Counted from the first letter of the stretch, positions 51,801-61,236 are shown. The stretch: DNA of 64,000 nucleotides from Prolixibacteraceae bacterium (GCA_028683385.1 JAQUIJ010000003.1:248001-312000); one strand, 5' to 3'. Notes: generated from the letters alone by a model not told the origin. A program made the numbers and translations.

Positions 51801-52006
51801 TTATCAGGAAAGATAAGGTTCGTGTTATTCGCGATGGAATTGTAATCTATACCGGAACTTTAGGATCGCTCAAACGATTCAAAGATGATGTAAAAGAAGT
51901 CAACAAAGGTTATGAATGCGGCTTGAATATTGACAATTACAACAATGTGAAAGCGGGCGACTTTATTGAAGCCTTTACTTTAACAGAAGTTGCCAAGACG
52001 CTCTAG
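48863..52006 (+). CDS. infB: Translation initiation factor IF-2
   Basis: A 1047-residue GTPase that places initiator tRNA on the 30S subunit. The N-terminus has a short IF2N domain ([20 protein letters not shown]), then a long charged Lys/Pro/Glu-rich linker (~60-440), a second IF2N-like helical domain (~470-525), and the G domain from ~550 with [20 protein letters not shown] and NKIDKPGA. Domains II-IV follow. Several copies of a VVGKIDLE-like word recur in the linker. Followed by a strong terminator. Confidence 0.98.
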   Translation: MVIGSSIKRLSKVARDFNVGISTIVEFLHKKGFDIDTNPNNKITDDAFHLLEKEYKGDISLKKESEKINLKSHRGAHESISLDDVKDSGNKHVVDDYEDDEVIIKDHNPKKVEAVPHVEPKQIRPEHKEELITTNRQEIESPKVVGKIDLENLSGAKKKEEPVAPVVPPAPPVEKPKPIHHKPVVEAQPVQEIPVVVPEVKAHKPPKEHKPEPVIIPEVKEEPVRVESEDDRFSSDHVTTNVPTVEDVKVVGRIDLDLLNQKTRPAKKSKKQKEDERKDRERVRRDVQKPSESEAVQQGTPATERPERVGPTVIKARAERLSGPTVVGKIELPSDKRPAGPSNDAAAQANRKKKRKRISKDIPGNQQQRVNVADKPVVAGERKKLVVTKNIGGAPRPAGDKPGLKKRTLLKKEVSEEDVQKQIKDTLARLTTKGTKSKGSKYRKDKRQMVSDKMAAQAERDTENLNVLKVTEFVSVNELATMMDTSVTSVISTCMSLGLFVSINQRLDAETMAVVADEFGFKVEFVSAEIQVAIEEEPDTEEQLLPRAPIVTVMGHVDHGKTSLLDHIRSTNVIAGEAGGITQHIGAYNVKLKDGRKITFLDTPGHEAFTAMRARGAQVTDIAIIIVAADDNIMPQTVEAINHAQAANVPIIFAINKIDKPGANPEKIKEKLAGMNFLVEDWGGKYQSQDISAKSGLNVDLLLEKVLLEAEMLELKGNPDKRATGTVIESTLDKGRGYVATVLVLNGSLKVGDVLLAGQYYGHVKAMFNERNQKVTVALPGEPVIILGLDGAPQAGDKFNVMENERDARNIANKREQLAREQGLRTQKHITLDEIGRRIAIGNFQELNLIVKGDVDGSIEALSDSLIKLSTEEIQVNVIHKAVGAISESDIMLATASNAIIVGFQVRPSVSARKIAEKEQIDIRLYSIIYDAINEIKAAMEGMLSPEIREEITGTAEVMEAFDITKVGTIAGCIVRDGKIIRKDKVRVIRDGIVIYTGTLGSLKRFKDDVKEVNKGYECGLNIDNYNNVKAGDFIEAFTLTEVAKTL

Positions 52007-52033
52007 TTCAGCAACCAAAATTTCTCATAATTC

Positions 52034-52067
52034 AAAAACCTGCTTGTTATAAAGCAGGTTTTTTTTG
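52034..52067 (+). terminator. Intrinsic terminator after infB
   Basis: AAAAACCTGCTT (52034-52045) and AAGCAGGTTTTT (52052-52063) form a perfect 12-bp stem with a GTTATA loop and run into a T stretch. Confidence 0.95.
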
Positions 52068-52247
52068 CTTTATACTTTTCTGAAGTAATCTATGGTCTGT
52101 CCTTTTTTATACTGATGTCGATGACGTAAAAACGAAAAATTGTTAATATTTCGTTTTTATGGTGCTGTTTGTATGGATCATTGTTTATAAATAGATATTA
52201 AATTAAAATTGAACCTATATAAAAATAGGGTGGTAAGTAAAAATAAT

Positions 52248-52255
52248 TATTTTTG
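52248..52255 (+). promoter_or_regulatory. -7-like element upstream of amt
   Basis: TATTTTTG at 52248-52255 fits the TAnnTTTG -7 consensus 29 bases before the amt start. The position 19 bases further upstream reads ATAG, not TTTG, so the promoter is only half supported. Confidence 0.45.
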
Positions 52256-52284
52256 TCCCACATTTAATTTAAAATCCCCCATTT

Positions 52285-53523
52285 ATGTTTGATGTAGGTC
52301 TAACCACGTTTATGATTTTAGCCACCAGTATGGTCATGCTTATGACTCCAGGTTTGGCATTCTTCTACGGAGGACTCGGAAGTAAAAAGCACGTTCTCAA
52401 TATCATGATGCAAAGTTTTGTCTCGCTCGGATTGACCAGTGTTTTGTGGTTCTTTTTCGGCTATTCATTATGCTTTAGTGGAAATATGACTGAAGGAACA
52501 GATTTCTTTGGTATCATTGGAAACCTCGATAAAGCCATGTTTCATGGGATTACTCCCAAAAGTATATTTTCGCCCGAACGAAGGTTTCCGGAGTATGTTT
52601 TCATCGCCTACCAGATGATGTTTGCCATTATTACTCCAGCTCTTATTACAGGTGCATTTATCAATCGAATTTCATTTAAGGCTTACATTTGGTTTCTGAT
52701 TTTGTGGCAGATATTTGTCTATTACCCATTTGTTCATATGGTTTGGGGTGGGGGAATCCTTGCAAAGTGGGGTGTGCTCGATTTTGCAGGTGGTATTGTT
52801 GTTCATGCAACTGCTGGATTTGCTGCTTTGGCTTCTGTATTTTTTGTTGGAGCTCGCAAAGAAAAGAATCACGTTCCCAATAACATTCCACTTGTCGCCA
52901 TTGGCACCGCTCTGTTGTGGTTTGGTTGGTATGGTTTTAATGCCGGGAGTGAAATGGCAGTTAATGAGGTTACTATCGCCGCATTTATGAACACTGATAT
53001 TTCCGCTTCGTTTGCTGCAATTACCTGGCTAATTATTGAATGGAATGTCGGGAAGAAGAAACCTACATTTATAGGATTAATGACAGGTGCAGTTGCCGGT
53101 TTAGCTACAATTACCCCAGCGGCTGGTTATGTAACAATTCAATCGGCTGTTATGATCGGAATCATAGCTGGGATTGGCTGTTATCTGGCAGTGAAATTTA
53201 AAGAAAAACAAGGATGGGACGATGCCCTTGATGTTTGGGGAGTTCATGGCATGGGCGGTGTTATTGGCACTATTTGCCTTGGGCTATTCGCCACAAAAAC
53301 GATTAACAGCAATGGAGTTGACGGGCTTTTTTATGGTGGAGGAATTGCATTTTTACTTAAGCAAATAGCCGCAATTCTATTGGCAATAGTTTATGGATTC
53401 TTTTTTACTTTATTGCTCCTGAAAGGGATCAACCGGATGGTTAAGGTAAAAGCGTCATTGAAGGAGGAAAAGGATGGATTAGATATTAGTTACCACGGAG
53501 AAGTTGCACGTGATATTGCGTAA
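52285..53523 (+). CDS. amt: Ammonium transporter
   Basis: A 412-residue Amt-family channel with 11 expected membrane segments. It opens with TTFMILATSMVMLMTPGLAF and FYGGLGSKKHVLN. The two pore histidines are His174 (VVHATAGFAAL) and His321 (VWGVHGMGGVIGT), and the Asp of DDALDVWG is the conserved one. No PII gene (glnK) is next to it. It is followed by a strong bidirectional terminator. GcvH converges from the other side. Confidence 0.96.
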   Translation: MFDVGLTTFMILATSMVMLMTPGLAFFYGGLGSKKHVLNIMMQSFVSLGLTSVLWFFFGYSLCFSGNMTEGTDFFGIIGNLDKAMFHGITPKSIFSPERRFPEYVFIAYQMMFAIITPALITGAFINRISFKAYIWFLILWQIFVYYPFVHMVWGGGILAKWGVLDFAGGIVVHATAGFAALASVFFVGARKEKNHVPNNIPLVAIGTALLWFGWYGFNAGSEMAVNEVTIAAFMNTDISASFAAITWLIIEWNVGKKKPTFIGLMTGAVAGLATITPAAGYVTIQSAVMIGIIAGIGCYLAVKFKEKQGWDDALDVWGVHGMGGVIGTICLGLFATKTINSNGVDGLFYGGGIAFLLKQIAAILLAIVYGFFFTLLLLKGINRMVKVKASLKEEKDGLDISYHGEVARDIA

Positions 53524-53534
53524 TTCTTAATTAC

Positions 53535-53577
53535 AAAAACAAAGCCCTGAAGAATTTTCTTCAGGGCTTTGTTTTTT
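53535..53577. terminator. Bidirectional terminator between amt and gcvH
   Basis: AAAAACAAAGCCCTGAAGAA (53535-53554) and its exact complement (53557-53576) give a perfect 20-bp stem with A and T runs on the two sides. It touches the gcvH stop codon. Confidence 0.96.
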
Positions 53578-53956
53578 ATGCTTCGAGCATCGCTTGATAT
53601 TCTGATGCGCTCAATAAATCACCAAGTTCGTCCTGGTTCGATATCGCTATTTTAATTAACCAACCCTGTCCGTATGGATCTTTATTAACCAGTTCCGGAG
53701 AAGATTCAAGGGCTGGATTAAATTCCACCACTTCGCCACCTACAGGCATAAATAAATCTGATACTGTTTTCACTGCTTCGATAGTTCCAAAAGTTTCGCC
53801 TTTAGCCAAAGTTTCACCCTCAGTTTCAATTTCGACGAAAACAATGTCGCCTAATTCGCCTTGCGCGAAAGCAGTAATTCCAACCAATGCAACATCACCT
53901 TCAACACTAATCCATTCGTGTTCGCTGGTGTACTTTAAATTTTCCGGAATATTCAT
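53576..53956 (-). CDS. gcvH: Glycine cleavage system H protein
   Basis: A 126-residue lipoyl carrier that shuttles the aminomethyl group between the P, T and L proteins. YTSEHEWISVEGDVALVGIT and the lipoylation block GTIEAVKTVSDLFMPVGGEV (Lys63 as the expected lipoyl-lysine) are clear. Length is normal. It is a single gene here; gcvP and gcvT are not in the window. Confidence 0.96.
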   Translation of the reverse strand: MNIPENLKYTSEHEWISVEGDVALVGITAFAQGELGDIVFVEIETEGETLAKGETFGTIEAVKTVSDLFMPVGGEVVEFNPALESSPELVNKDPYGQGWLIKIAISNQDELGDLLSASEYQAMLEA

Positions 53957-54086
53957 TTGATAATTTTTTTTTCGGTTTATCCTGAATCAAAAGTAATACA
54001 ATTTTTTTATTCAAACCTTTAACAAAAGTCAGTGTTATGCATATTCGCTGAAGTTTTATTAATTTGCACTATTAATTTAGATTCCG

Positions 54087-54509
54087 ATGTTTCAGACTCA
54101 ACTTACAGATTTATCAGCACTTCAGGAAACTGCCCGATTGTTGCTGAATAATTTTCCGAACGATCGAATATTTGCCTTTTACGGAGCGATGGGAGCCGGT
54201 AAAACCACATTTATTAAAGCCATTTGCCACGAATTAGGCTCGAACGATTACGTGACAAGTCCTACTTTTGCTTTAATCAACGAGTATTCTACAACAGAAG
54301 GTTCAGTGGTCTATCATTTTGATTTTTACCGTATTAAAAAGCTTGAGGAAGCATTTGATCTGGGATATGAAGATTATATTTACAGTGGAAATTATTGTTT
54401 TATTGAATGGCCCGAAATGATCGAGCAGTTATTGCCTGAAGGGATTGTGGAAGTCAGGATAAAAGAAGTCGATAAGGGTGTAAGGCTGGTTGAAGCACAA
54501 AAAATGTAA
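54087..54509 (+). CDS. tsaE: tRNA threonylcarbamoyladenosine biosynthesis ATPase TsaE
   Basis: A 140-residue P-loop protein needed with TsaB, TsaC and TsaD for t6A37 modification of tRNA. Walker A GAMGAGKTT at 33-41, then TSPTFALINEY, and the C-terminal FDLGYEDYIY and CFIEWPE. Length is normal. The alanine dehydrogenase gene starts 51 bases later in the same direction. Confidence 0.95.
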   Translation: MFQTQLTDLSALQETARLLLNNFPNDRIFAFYGAMGAGKTTFIKAICHELGSNDYVTSPTFALINEYSTTEGSVVYHFDFYRIKKLEEAFDLGYEDYIYSGNYCFIEWPEMIEQLLPEGIVEVRIKEVDKGVRLVEAQKM

Positions 54510-54560
54510 ATATTTATCCGGATCTGCGTATAAAAAATTTCATTACCCAAAATATTGATC

Positions 54561-55781
54561 ATGACCGAAAAGGAAAGATTAACTGAACATTCCGTAGTTG
54601 GCTCAACATTTATGATGCCTAAGGAAGAAATGCTGGAAATCAGGCGAAAGGGCAAGAAAATCAGGATTGGAATTCCTTCGGACAAGGATAAGGTAGAGTA
54701 TCGTGTTCCGCTGACTCCGCAAGCAGTTGAACTGTTGGTTTCGTATGGTCACGATATATTGATTGAAAAAGGTGCGGGGAAAGCTGCCAGTTATAGCGAT
54801 GAAGAGTATTTGGCTGCAGGAGCAGTAGTTATGGCTGACCGAAAAGAAATATATGAATGCGATATTATTCTACGTGTTTCGCCTTTCGATGAGTCTGAGA
54901 TTGATTTACTAAAGGGGCACCAAGCCTTAATCTCCGACTTGCAAATTAATGCTCATTGTGCAGGTTCAATAGGGAAACTGATGCAAAAGAAATTGACAAA
55001 TATTGCTTACGAATATATGGAAGACGAAGATGGTCGTAAGCCAATTGTTCAGTTGATGAGTCAGATTTCAGGAAGTACTTCTGTTGTTTTGTTTAACGAA
55101 TACATGAGCAAATCACGCGGTGGAAAGGGTGTGCTGTTGGGTAGTGTAACCGGAATTTCACCCACCGAATTGGTTATCCTTGGCTCAGGTACCGCTGCTG
55201 AATTTGCTGCGCGTGCGGCTCTTGGTATGGGCGCAATCGTTAAGGTTTTTGATGAGAGCATCAGTTCGCTTCGGAAACTGGAAGAGAAACTACCGCAACG
55301 TATTTTCACATCATTGTATTATCCTAAGGTGGTTCAAAAAGCGCTCAAATCGGCTGATGCTGTGTTGGGTGCCATGCCAATATCGATGCCTTCTCCTTTC
55401 CGGATATCGGAAGATATGGTGAAAAAGATGAAACCAGGTTCGGTGATTATTGATTTGAATGTAAGTCAGGGAGGTTGTTTTGAGACGACACGATGTACTG
55501 ATCTGAATAACCCATCGTACATTGAACATGGGGTAATTCATTACTGTGTTCCAAACCTTCCGGCGATTGTAGCTCGCACGGCATCAATTGCCCTAAGCAA
55601 TGTATTGATACCCATTTTAATCTCTATTGGCGAAATCGGTGGAATCGATAATTACATTAAAAGCTCGAAGAGTTTCCGAAAAGGGGTTTATGTGTACAAT
55701 GGAATTTTAACCAACTCAAACCTGTCTGAAAAATTCAATATTCCTTATAAAGACATTGATCTGTTACTGGCAGTATATTAG
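54561..55781 (+). CDS. ald: Alanine dehydrogenase
   Basis: A 406-residue protein of the alanine dehydrogenase/PNT N-terminal family, which interconverts alanine and pyruvate with NAD. The catalytic domain has RIGIPSDKDKVEYRVPLTPQ, the NAD-binding fold has VILGSGTAAEFAARAALGMG near residue 205, and VIIDLNVSQGGCFETTRCTD and HYCVPNLPAIVARTAS follow. It has a ~35-residue N-terminal extension compared with classical Ald, as in other Bacteroidota homologues from memory. ATG 54561 is preferred over TTG 54555. Saccharopine dehydrogenase-type function is a less likely alternative. Confidence 0.88.
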   Translation: MTEKERLTEHSVVGSTFMMPKEEMLEIRRKGKKIRIGIPSDKDKVEYRVPLTPQAVELLVSYGHDILIEKGAGKAASYSDEEYLAAGAVVMADRKEIYECDIILRVSPFDESEIDLLKGHQALISDLQINAHCAGSIGKLMQKKLTNIAYEYMEDEDGRKPIVQLMSQISGSTSVVLFNEYMSKSRGGKGVLLGSVTGISPTELVILGSGTAAEFAARAALGMGAIVKVFDESISSLRKLEEKLPQRIFTSLYYPKVVQKALKSADAVLGAMPISMPSPFRISEDMVKKMKPGSVIIDLNVSQGGCFETTRCTDLNNPSYIEHGVIHYCVPNLPAIVARTASIALSNVLIPILISIGEIGGIDNYIKSSKSFRKGVYVYNGILTNSNLSEKFNIPYKDIDLLLAVY

Positions 55782-55802
55782 TGAAAAACTTTCTAAGAGA
55801 AA

Positions 55803-57746
55803 TTAATCTTCAACCAACATCAGCATCGAGATTCCTGAAACTTCAATTTCAGTTCCTGAAATATATTCTGTGCTTTCCAAATTAATGGTTGTATCACGAG
55901 CTACCACTCTCCATGGAATATGACCAGCCAGTTTAAAGGTAATTGGTTGAGGGTTTCCATTAAAAACCAATAAAATGGTTCTCCATTTGTCTTCATTGGC
56001 ATGATTTACCAACACGTATGAGGCAACTCCAGGTTGATAATCTGACGAAAAAATAAGATGTTTCCGAATCTGATCGGCAGAAATCATTCGGAAAGCTGGA
56101 TGTGTCTTTCGCAAACTGATGAGCGCCTGATAGTACTGAAATATATGATTATAGGTCTTTTTTCGTTTCCAATCGATCTGGTTAATTTCATCGGTCGATT
56201 TGTACGAATTATGGTCGCCCTGTTTCGAGTAGGCCATTTCAGTTCCGGCATGTAAAAATGGAATTCCCTGAGAAGTAAGCACCAAAGCTCCAGCCAGCAA
56301 AATCATGCGACTAATTTCCTCCTCACTCGCTTCTGGAGAACTTAAAACCAATTTGTCATACAGGGTATAATTATCGTGGCACGAGGCATAATTCACACAT
56401 TGCCAGGGTTCGGTAGCCCACGGCGATTTGGAATGCTCGACATAGCCATATACAATTTGAGGATGGAAGCAAGCTCCTGCAATGCCAAACTTAATGTTTT
56501 CCTCCTGAATGGTCTTTCCGCTAACGAATCCTTTACTTTTAGGATCAAATCCATTACCCTTTAACCCATCACGGAAATCGTCGTTAAAAACAGCGACACG
56601 ATAAAGTCTCGACACATTTGTTTTAACAGCTCTCCATGTCTCAGCTAACGGACTTTTATCGGCAGTCCAACCTTCGCCATACAAAAGAATGGACGGTGAA
56701 ATGCTATCCATCCGGGCTCTGATCTGGTTCATCGTTTCCAGGTCATAAATTCCCATCAGATCGAATCGGAATCCATCGGCATGAAATTCGGTAGCCCAAT
56801 AATAAAGCGAATCGATAATGAATTTATGAACCATTCCACGTTCGGTGGCCATTTCGTTTCCACATCCGCTGGCATTCGAGAATGTTCCGTTTGGTTTTTG
56901 GCGGTAATAATATCCGGGGACAGTCTGGTTGAAATACGACCTCCGGGTATGGTAGGTATGATTGTAAACGACATCGAAAATGACACCAATTCCTGCCTTG
57001 TGGAGCGCCTGAACCAGCATCTTCAATTCAAGAATGCGTGTAGCTGTATTCGGATTGGTTGAATAACTTCCTTCAGGAGAATTGAAATTTTGCGGATCGT
57101 AACCCCAGTTATAACTATCGTGCGGGGCATGTTCGTCAACAGTAAAGAAATCATAAACCGGTAACAGATGAACATGCGTAATACCAAGCTCTTTGAGATG
57201 ATCGACTCCCGTTTTTAATCCGTCAGGAGATAGTGTTCCGGATTCGGTAAAGGCCAGAAATTTCCCTTTATTCGTTATTCCTGAAGATGGGGAAATTGAA
57301 AAATCGCGAACGTGCAACTCATAGATTACGGCATCGGTAGCCTGATCGCAACGAACTCGCTGATCATCGCTCCAACCCTCAGGATTTGTTTGCTCCGGAT
57401 CAAAAATCAAACCGCGATGCCCATTTATCCCAACAGCCTTGGCATCAATTCCCGGTGTTTCGTTTAGCCATCCAATGTTGTCGTTTACCCTGATGGTATA
57501 AAAATATCCGTTTAAATCGCCATGTAGGTTGATGATCCAGGTTCCGTTTTCAGCCTTTTCAAACTGGTCGATCCGAATGGCCGAACCTCCCTGCGATTGC
57601 TTGTAAATACGCAATTCAACTGCATTTGCAGTAGGCGCCCAAATACGAAAAGTGGTTTGCGTTTTGGAATAACTAACGCCTAAGTCATTGCCTCCGTAGT
57701 AAGGGTACGATAAAAAATCATCTCCATTAAATTTCCATTCTCTCAT
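55803..57746 (-). CDS. pulA: Type I pullulanase, cytoplasmic
   Basis: A 647-residue GH13 debranching enzyme that hydrolyses alpha-1,6 links in pullulan or glycogen dextrins. A CBM48-type domain (~20-105, FRIWAPTANAVELRIYKQ) is followed by the catalytic barrel with YNWGYDPQNFNSPEGSYS, VIFDVVYNHTY, FRFDLMGIYD (nucleophile Asp), LLYGEGW (acid Glu) and YASCHDNYTLYDK. A C-terminal beta domain ends with ISMLMLVED. There is no signal peptide, so it acts inside the cell. The upstream extension of the frame to 57803 lies in a spacer next to a repeat; ATG 57746 is chosen. Confidence 0.93.
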   Translation of the reverse strand: MREWKFNGDDFLSYPYYGGNDLGVSYSKTQTTFRIWAPTANAVELRIYKQSQGGSAIRIDQFEKAENGTWIINLHGDLNGYFYTIRVNDNIGWLNETPGIDAKAVGINGHRGLIFDPEQTNPEGWSDDQRVRCDQATDAVIYELHVRDFSISPSSGITNKGKFLAFTESGTLSPDGLKTGVDHLKELGITHVHLLPVYDFFTVDEHAPHDSYNWGYDPQNFNSPEGSYSTNPNTATRILELKMLVQALHKAGIGVIFDVVYNHTYHTRRSYFNQTVPGYYYRQKPNGTFSNASGCGNEMATERGMVHKFIIDSLYYWATEFHADGFRFDLMGIYDLETMNQIRARMDSISPSILLYGEGWTADKSPLAETWRAVKTNVSRLYRVAVFNDDFRDGLKGNGFDPKSKGFVSGKTIQEENIKFGIAGACFHPQIVYGYVEHSKSPWATEPWQCVNYASCHDNYTLYDKLVLSSPEASEEEISRMILLAGALVLTSQGIPFLHAGTEMAYSKQGDHNSYKSTDEINQIDWKRKKTYNHIFQYYQALISLRKTHPAFRMISADQIRKHLIFSSDYQPGVASYVLVNHANEDKWRTILLVFNGNPQPITFKLAGHIPWRVVARDTTINLESTEYISGTEIEVSGISMLMLVED

Positions 57747-57813
57747 CAAGGTATCGCATATTTTAAAAATTTCTAGAATAACCAACAGCCTTAATATCAT
57801 CAAACTGCTTGGT

Positions 57814-57877
57814 CGTCACCCTGAACTTGTTTCAGGGTCTTATGTGCGAGAGATGCTGAAACAAGTTCAGCATGACG
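57814..57877. repeat. Dispersed repeat of the TGCTGAACTTGTTTCAGCA family, copy 3
   Basis: CGTCACCCTGAACTTGTTTC with AGGGTCT at the left, and ATGCTGAAACAAGTTCAGCA with TGACG at the right, form two small palindromes and one long imperfect inverted repeat. It sits directly after the stop codon region of the 182-residue gene and before the pullulanase. Confidence 0.88.
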
Positions 57878-57888
57878 TTGATACAGTG

Positions 57889-58437
57889 TTAGGTCACAAG
57901 ACTTTTTCGCAGTTTTACATCGTTTGATTTCCACTTCCGGCCTTCAACGTCCGATACATAAATACGTGCCCAGTAATACGATTTGATTTCGCTGTCGTAT
58001 TGTTGAAATGTGGCAGTTTCTATTGGCAATCGGTGGGTTTTTCCCGGGTCAAGAAGCAGTGGATAAATTTGCTGTCCACTCACCCCGTTTAATTTAAATT
58101 TCCGTTTCGACCAAATCTTTTTATATTCCAGAACAGGCGCGCTAATGTCAACAACCTGATTTCCTGTATTCCGGATGGTCATCGTCAATACTTTCGGGTA
58201 GAAAAGCCGGTCTTTGTCCAAATGAACGGATAACTGAATTTTCCTGAAAAAAATGGAAAGAAATCCAGAATTCCGGCTCCGAAGAAATCGTAAGAGTTCG
58301 TGTCCAAGAACAATAAGCAAAAGAACCGACAGTATAATAATAATCAAAACCAGGGTTTCATTATTAACTCCTGAACTGAGTTCGGAAAGGAATAGGAGCG
58401 GATTAAATACCAGAAGCAAAAAAAACAGTTGAATCAT
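57889..58437 (-). CDS. Membrane-anchored protein of unknown function
   Basis: A 182-residue protein I do not recognise. Two hydrophobic segments lie at ~1-18 (MIQLFFLLLVFNPLLFL) and ~28-48 (TLVLIIIILSVLLLIVL), followed by a soluble beta-rich domain (~70-182; LTMTIRNTGNQVVDISAPVL, PLLLDPGKTHRLPIE). That domain recalls the Ig-like/CARDB type folds in outline only. It has no close gene partners: two hairpins separate it from the regulator operon upstream and a repeat lies between it and the pullulanase gene. Confidence 0.7.
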   Translation of the reverse strand: MIQLFFLLLVFNPLLFLSELSSGVNNETLVLIIIILSVLLLIVLGHELLRFLRSRNSGFLSIFFRKIQLSVHLDKDRLFYPKVLTMTIRNTGNQVVDISAPVLEYKKIWSKRKFKLNGVSGQQIYPLLLDPGKTHRLPIETATFQQYDSEIKSYYWARIYVSDVEGRKWKSNDVKLRKSLVT

Positions 58438-58468
58438 GCGGTTTTGGAATTGATCCTCAAAAATAGAA

Positions 58469-58541
58469 AAAGTCCTGCGATTATCGCAGAACTTTATTCA
58501 TAAGAAAGGGTTCCATCTCTTTTTGAAAGATGGAATCCTTT
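58469..58541 (-). terminator. Two tandem terminator hairpins after the LytTR gene
   Basis: AAAGTCCTGCGA with TCGCAGAACTTT (58469-58495) and AAAGGGTTCCATCT with AGATGGAATCCTTT (58505-58541) each form a near-perfect stem with short T or A runs. Together they end the minus-strand operon and insulate the 182-residue gene. Confidence 0.75.
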
Positions 58542-58559
58542 TGGCTCTTCTTTTCAGGA

Positions 58560-59318
58560 TTAGAAATGCAGAACTTCCTTAATCTTTTTATAACCGGTTT
58601 TGCTCACTTTTAGCTTGGTCTTGTCTTTATCTTTCAGGATAACGATGTACGATTCTTTTTCATACTGCTGAATTTCAGCTATGTGATCGACATGCACAAT
58701 GTATGAGCGGTGAATCCGGATAAAGTTTTTCGGGTCGAGGTTGGTTTCGAAGTACTTCATCGTTTTTTGCTTCATGTGCCGACCCTCGTTGGTGTAAATC
58801 ATCACATAATCGTCGAGCGACTCCACGTACCTGATTTGGTCAACCGTGATGATGTGAATTTTATGCCGATCCTTAACGACCACACGGTCAATAAATTCTT
58901 CGCCTGGGCGGAAATTCGAAAGCTCTTCGAGTTTTTCGGTATTATCTTCTTCATTCGCAATACGATGCTGGACTTTTTCGATGGCAGCGAGTAAGCGGTC
59001 TTTTGAGAAAGGTTTCAGTAAATAATCAACTGCATTAAGCTCGAAAGCTTTCAGTGCATATTGGTCGTATGCCGTGGTGAAAATGATCTGCGGTTTAAAA
59101 TCGAGGAGTTCAATCATTTCAAAACCTGTAATTTTTGGCATCTGAATATCCAAAAAAACCAGATCTGGCTTCTTTTCGTTGATTGCTTTTACTCCGTCGA
59201 ATCCGTTTTCACATTCGCCAATGACTTCAATGTCGGCATGGTCTTTTAAATAGGAGCGTAAAAGATTGCGAGCTAGTTCTTCGTCTTCAATAATAAGGGT
59301 TTGTAATTTTTCGCTCAT
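58560..59318 (-). CDS. LytTR-family response regulator
   Basis: A 252-residue regulator. Receiver domain 1-~120 with acidic IIEDEE, phospho-acceptor Asp57 in LVFLDIQMP, TTAYDQYAL and LLKPFSKDR; LytTR DNA-binding domain ~150-252 (FIDRVVVKDRHKIHIITV, YVESLDDYVMIYTNEG, FIRIHRSYIVHVDHI). It overlaps the kinase gene by 4 bases. It is the last gene of the LiaF-like/kinase/regulator operon. Confidence 0.94.
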   Translation of the reverse strand: MSEKLQTLIIEDEELARNLLRSYLKDHADIEVIGECENGFDGVKAINEKKPDLVFLDIQMPKITGFEMIELLDFKPQIIFTTAYDQYALKAFELNAVDYLLKPFSKDRLLAAIEKVQHRIANEEDNTEKLEELSNFRPGEEFIDRVVVKDRHKIHIITVDQIRYVESLDDYVMIYTNEGRHMKQKTMKYFETNLDPKNFIRIHRSYIVHVDHIAEIQQYEKESYIVILKDKDKTKLKVSKTGYKKIKEVLHF

Positions 59319-60367
59319 GACACTGCTTGTTTTTGTGGTATAATAAGTTGTACTTCAAAGTTGGTTTTATTATCGGTAACTTTCATCAAATCCGGACTGT
59401 TGTATATTATTTCCATACGCTTCCGGATGTTTCTCAATCCAATTCCTTCGCCCCGTCGCTTGATGGTGCTGGCATCGTAGTCGTTTACGATGATAATTTT
59501 CAGGAAGTTGCCTTCGCAGTTACAGGTTGTTTTAATGGTTACCTGATCGGTTGTTTCATAAACACCGTATTTGATGGCATTCTCATACAGGGGTTGCAAA
59601 ATCATATTTGGAATTTCGGCTTCCATGCAATGGGTATCAATTTCGAATTCGGCATTCAACTTTTTGCCAAAGCGAACTTTTTCGATGCTCAGGTAAAGTT
59701 TTATGTTTTCAAGTTCTCTGGAAAATGAAACCATTTCCTTTTCGTTATGCATCAGCGAATAACGCATAAAAGTCGACAAGTTAATCACCATTTCCTGTGC
59801 TTTCTCTGGATTACTCACAGTAAGCGATGAGATGGAATTCAGGCTGTTAAACAGGAAATGTGGATTGATTTGCGATTTCAGCGCCTGCAATTCGGCTTCG
59901 CGGATGAGCGCTTTGTACTCACTTTCTTTTTTGATTTTTTCCTTCAGGCTTTGGTAATAGTTTACGGCGTAGAAAAAGACCAGGTATATGGCGTACATGA
60001 CATAGCCTGCAAAGATTTTGGAAGGAAGCCCGTCTTTCAGATAAGTATTGTTGTCGCGAATGAAAGGCTGATAAATAGCATAACTAATATAAACCCAAAT
60101 CGCACATAAAATTGAAGCTGCAATGAGGTGGAAAATGACGAGCCGACCAACCGAAACTTCTTCCGGACTATTATAACGGATAGAATACCAGATGCTTGAT
60201 CCAAGTAATGGATACAAAACGTAGTTGGTTCCTGAATCAAGAAGCGAATAGACCAGTGGCACATTATACCAAAGGACTTGAAGTATGATGTTGATAACAC
60301 TAATCGTTGCCCAGAACAAGGCATAAAATCCAAGTAGTCGATAATTGTTGGTTAACGGATGTTTCAT
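59315..60367 (-). CDS. LytS-type sensor histidine kinase
   Basis: A 350-residue membrane kinase with four membrane segments (~12-30, ~45-60, ~73-100, ~118-138), a helical linker and a His_kinase domain: LKSQINPHFLFNSLNSISS with His170 as the phospho-site, then ILQPLYENAIKYGV and GEGIGLRNIRKRMEIIY. It starts 5 bases after the LiaF-like gene and overlaps the regulator by 4 bases. Its stimulus is probably in the envelope, by analogy with LiaFSR systems. Confidence 0.93.
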   Translation of the reverse strand: MKHPLTNNYRLLGFYALFWATISVINIILQVLWYNVPLVYSLLDSGTNYVLYPLLGSSIWYSIRYNSPEEVSVGRLVIFHLIAASILCAIWVYISYAIYQPFIRDNNTYLKDGLPSKIFAGYVMYAIYLVFFYAVNYYQSLKEKIKKESEYKALIREAELQALKSQINPHFLFNSLNSISSLTVSNPEKAQEMVINLSTFMRYSLMHNEKEMVSFSRELENIKLYLSIEKVRFGKKLNAEFEIDTHCMEAEIPNMILQPLYENAIKYGVYETTDQVTIKTTCNCEGNFLKIIIVNDYDASTIKRRGEGIGLRNIRKRMEIIYNSPDLMKVTDNKTNFEVQLIIPQKQAVS

Positions 60368-60372
60368 GGTTT

Positions 60373-61131
60373 TTAGAAGTGTTTTACTTCAATGCCACCA
60401 AACAGGGAAAGTCCTTTAATTACCAGTGTTTTGGAAGGGTCGTAATATCTGTCGTTGTATGTTTCGCCACGTTTATCGGTAAATGCACCGAAGATGGTTG
60501 TAACTTCGTTGCGAACGTTCCAATCCATTGGGATTTTGAAGCCGCAACCGCCAAATACACTTACACAATCGATTACTGCGCCTCCGGGCTGAAGAGAGGC
60601 TTTTCTCAAATCGAATTCAATTCCACCAAAAATAGAAGTGGCTTTTCCTCCAGACAAAGCTTGCGATGTGACAAAAATTTCGCGGCCACCAAAAATTACG
60701 AAATCATCGAATGTGTTGAAAGAGTCAGCATTATATGTTGATTTTGATGATTTTGGATCATCATCAGTAGGAATATTTATAATGGGGTCGTTTCCCTGGC
60801 GTAGTCTTTGATGATCGCGCTGTCGCATTAATATGGAGATACCAATGACAACTAGAATTAATGGCCAATATATTCTTCGTATTTCATGAGGAACTGTTAT
60901 TAGTTCAGGAATCATGAAAGTTGCCCCTATAACAATCAATATGGTGCCGGCAGTGCGGTTGCCGCCAATCATTGAAAGGACGCCGACACCAATCAGAAGC
61001 ATTTGCCACGATATAAGCATGTCAGCCATCGATTCCGGAATCAGATTCAATCTTTCGAGAATAAGGATAACTCCCACCACAATCAGTATGACCCCAAAGT
61101 AAAACCGTTTATCGCTTTTTCTACGTTCCAT
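60373..61131 (-). CDS. LiaF-like membrane protein
   Basis: A 252-residue protein. Four short hydrophobic segments fill ~10-105 (FYFGVILIVVGVILILERL, WPLILVVIGISILM), followed by a soluble beta domain (~140-252) with repeated glycine words: FVIFGGREI, SIFGGIEFDLRKA, VSVFGGCGFKIP and SLFGGIEVKHF. This matches the LiaF-like C-terminal/DUF5668 pattern, a repressor of a kinase in Gram-positive cell-envelope stress systems. It is encoded directly before a LytS-type kinase, so a sensing role for envelope state is a fair inference. Confidence 0.85.
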   Translation of the reverse strand: MERRKSDKRFYFGVILIVVGVILILERLNLIPESMADMLISWQMLLIGVGVLSMIGGNRTAGTILIVIGATFMIPELITVPHEIRRIYWPLILVVIGISILMRQRDHQRLRQGNDPIINIPTDDDPKSSKSTYNADSFNTFDDFVIFGGREIFVTSQALSGGKATSIFGGIEFDLRKASLQPGGAVIDCVSVFGGCGFKIPMDWNVRNEVTTIFGAFTDKRGETYNDRYYDPSKTLVIKGLSLFGGIEVKHF

Positions 61132-61236
61132 GATTTGCTTTTTTCTTTGTTACAAATGTAATTTTTATCAGTTTCGAATCATCCGAAGATCGGTAAAACA
61201 GCTAATCTAGTCGGTTAACTCATTTTTAAAGAGACT

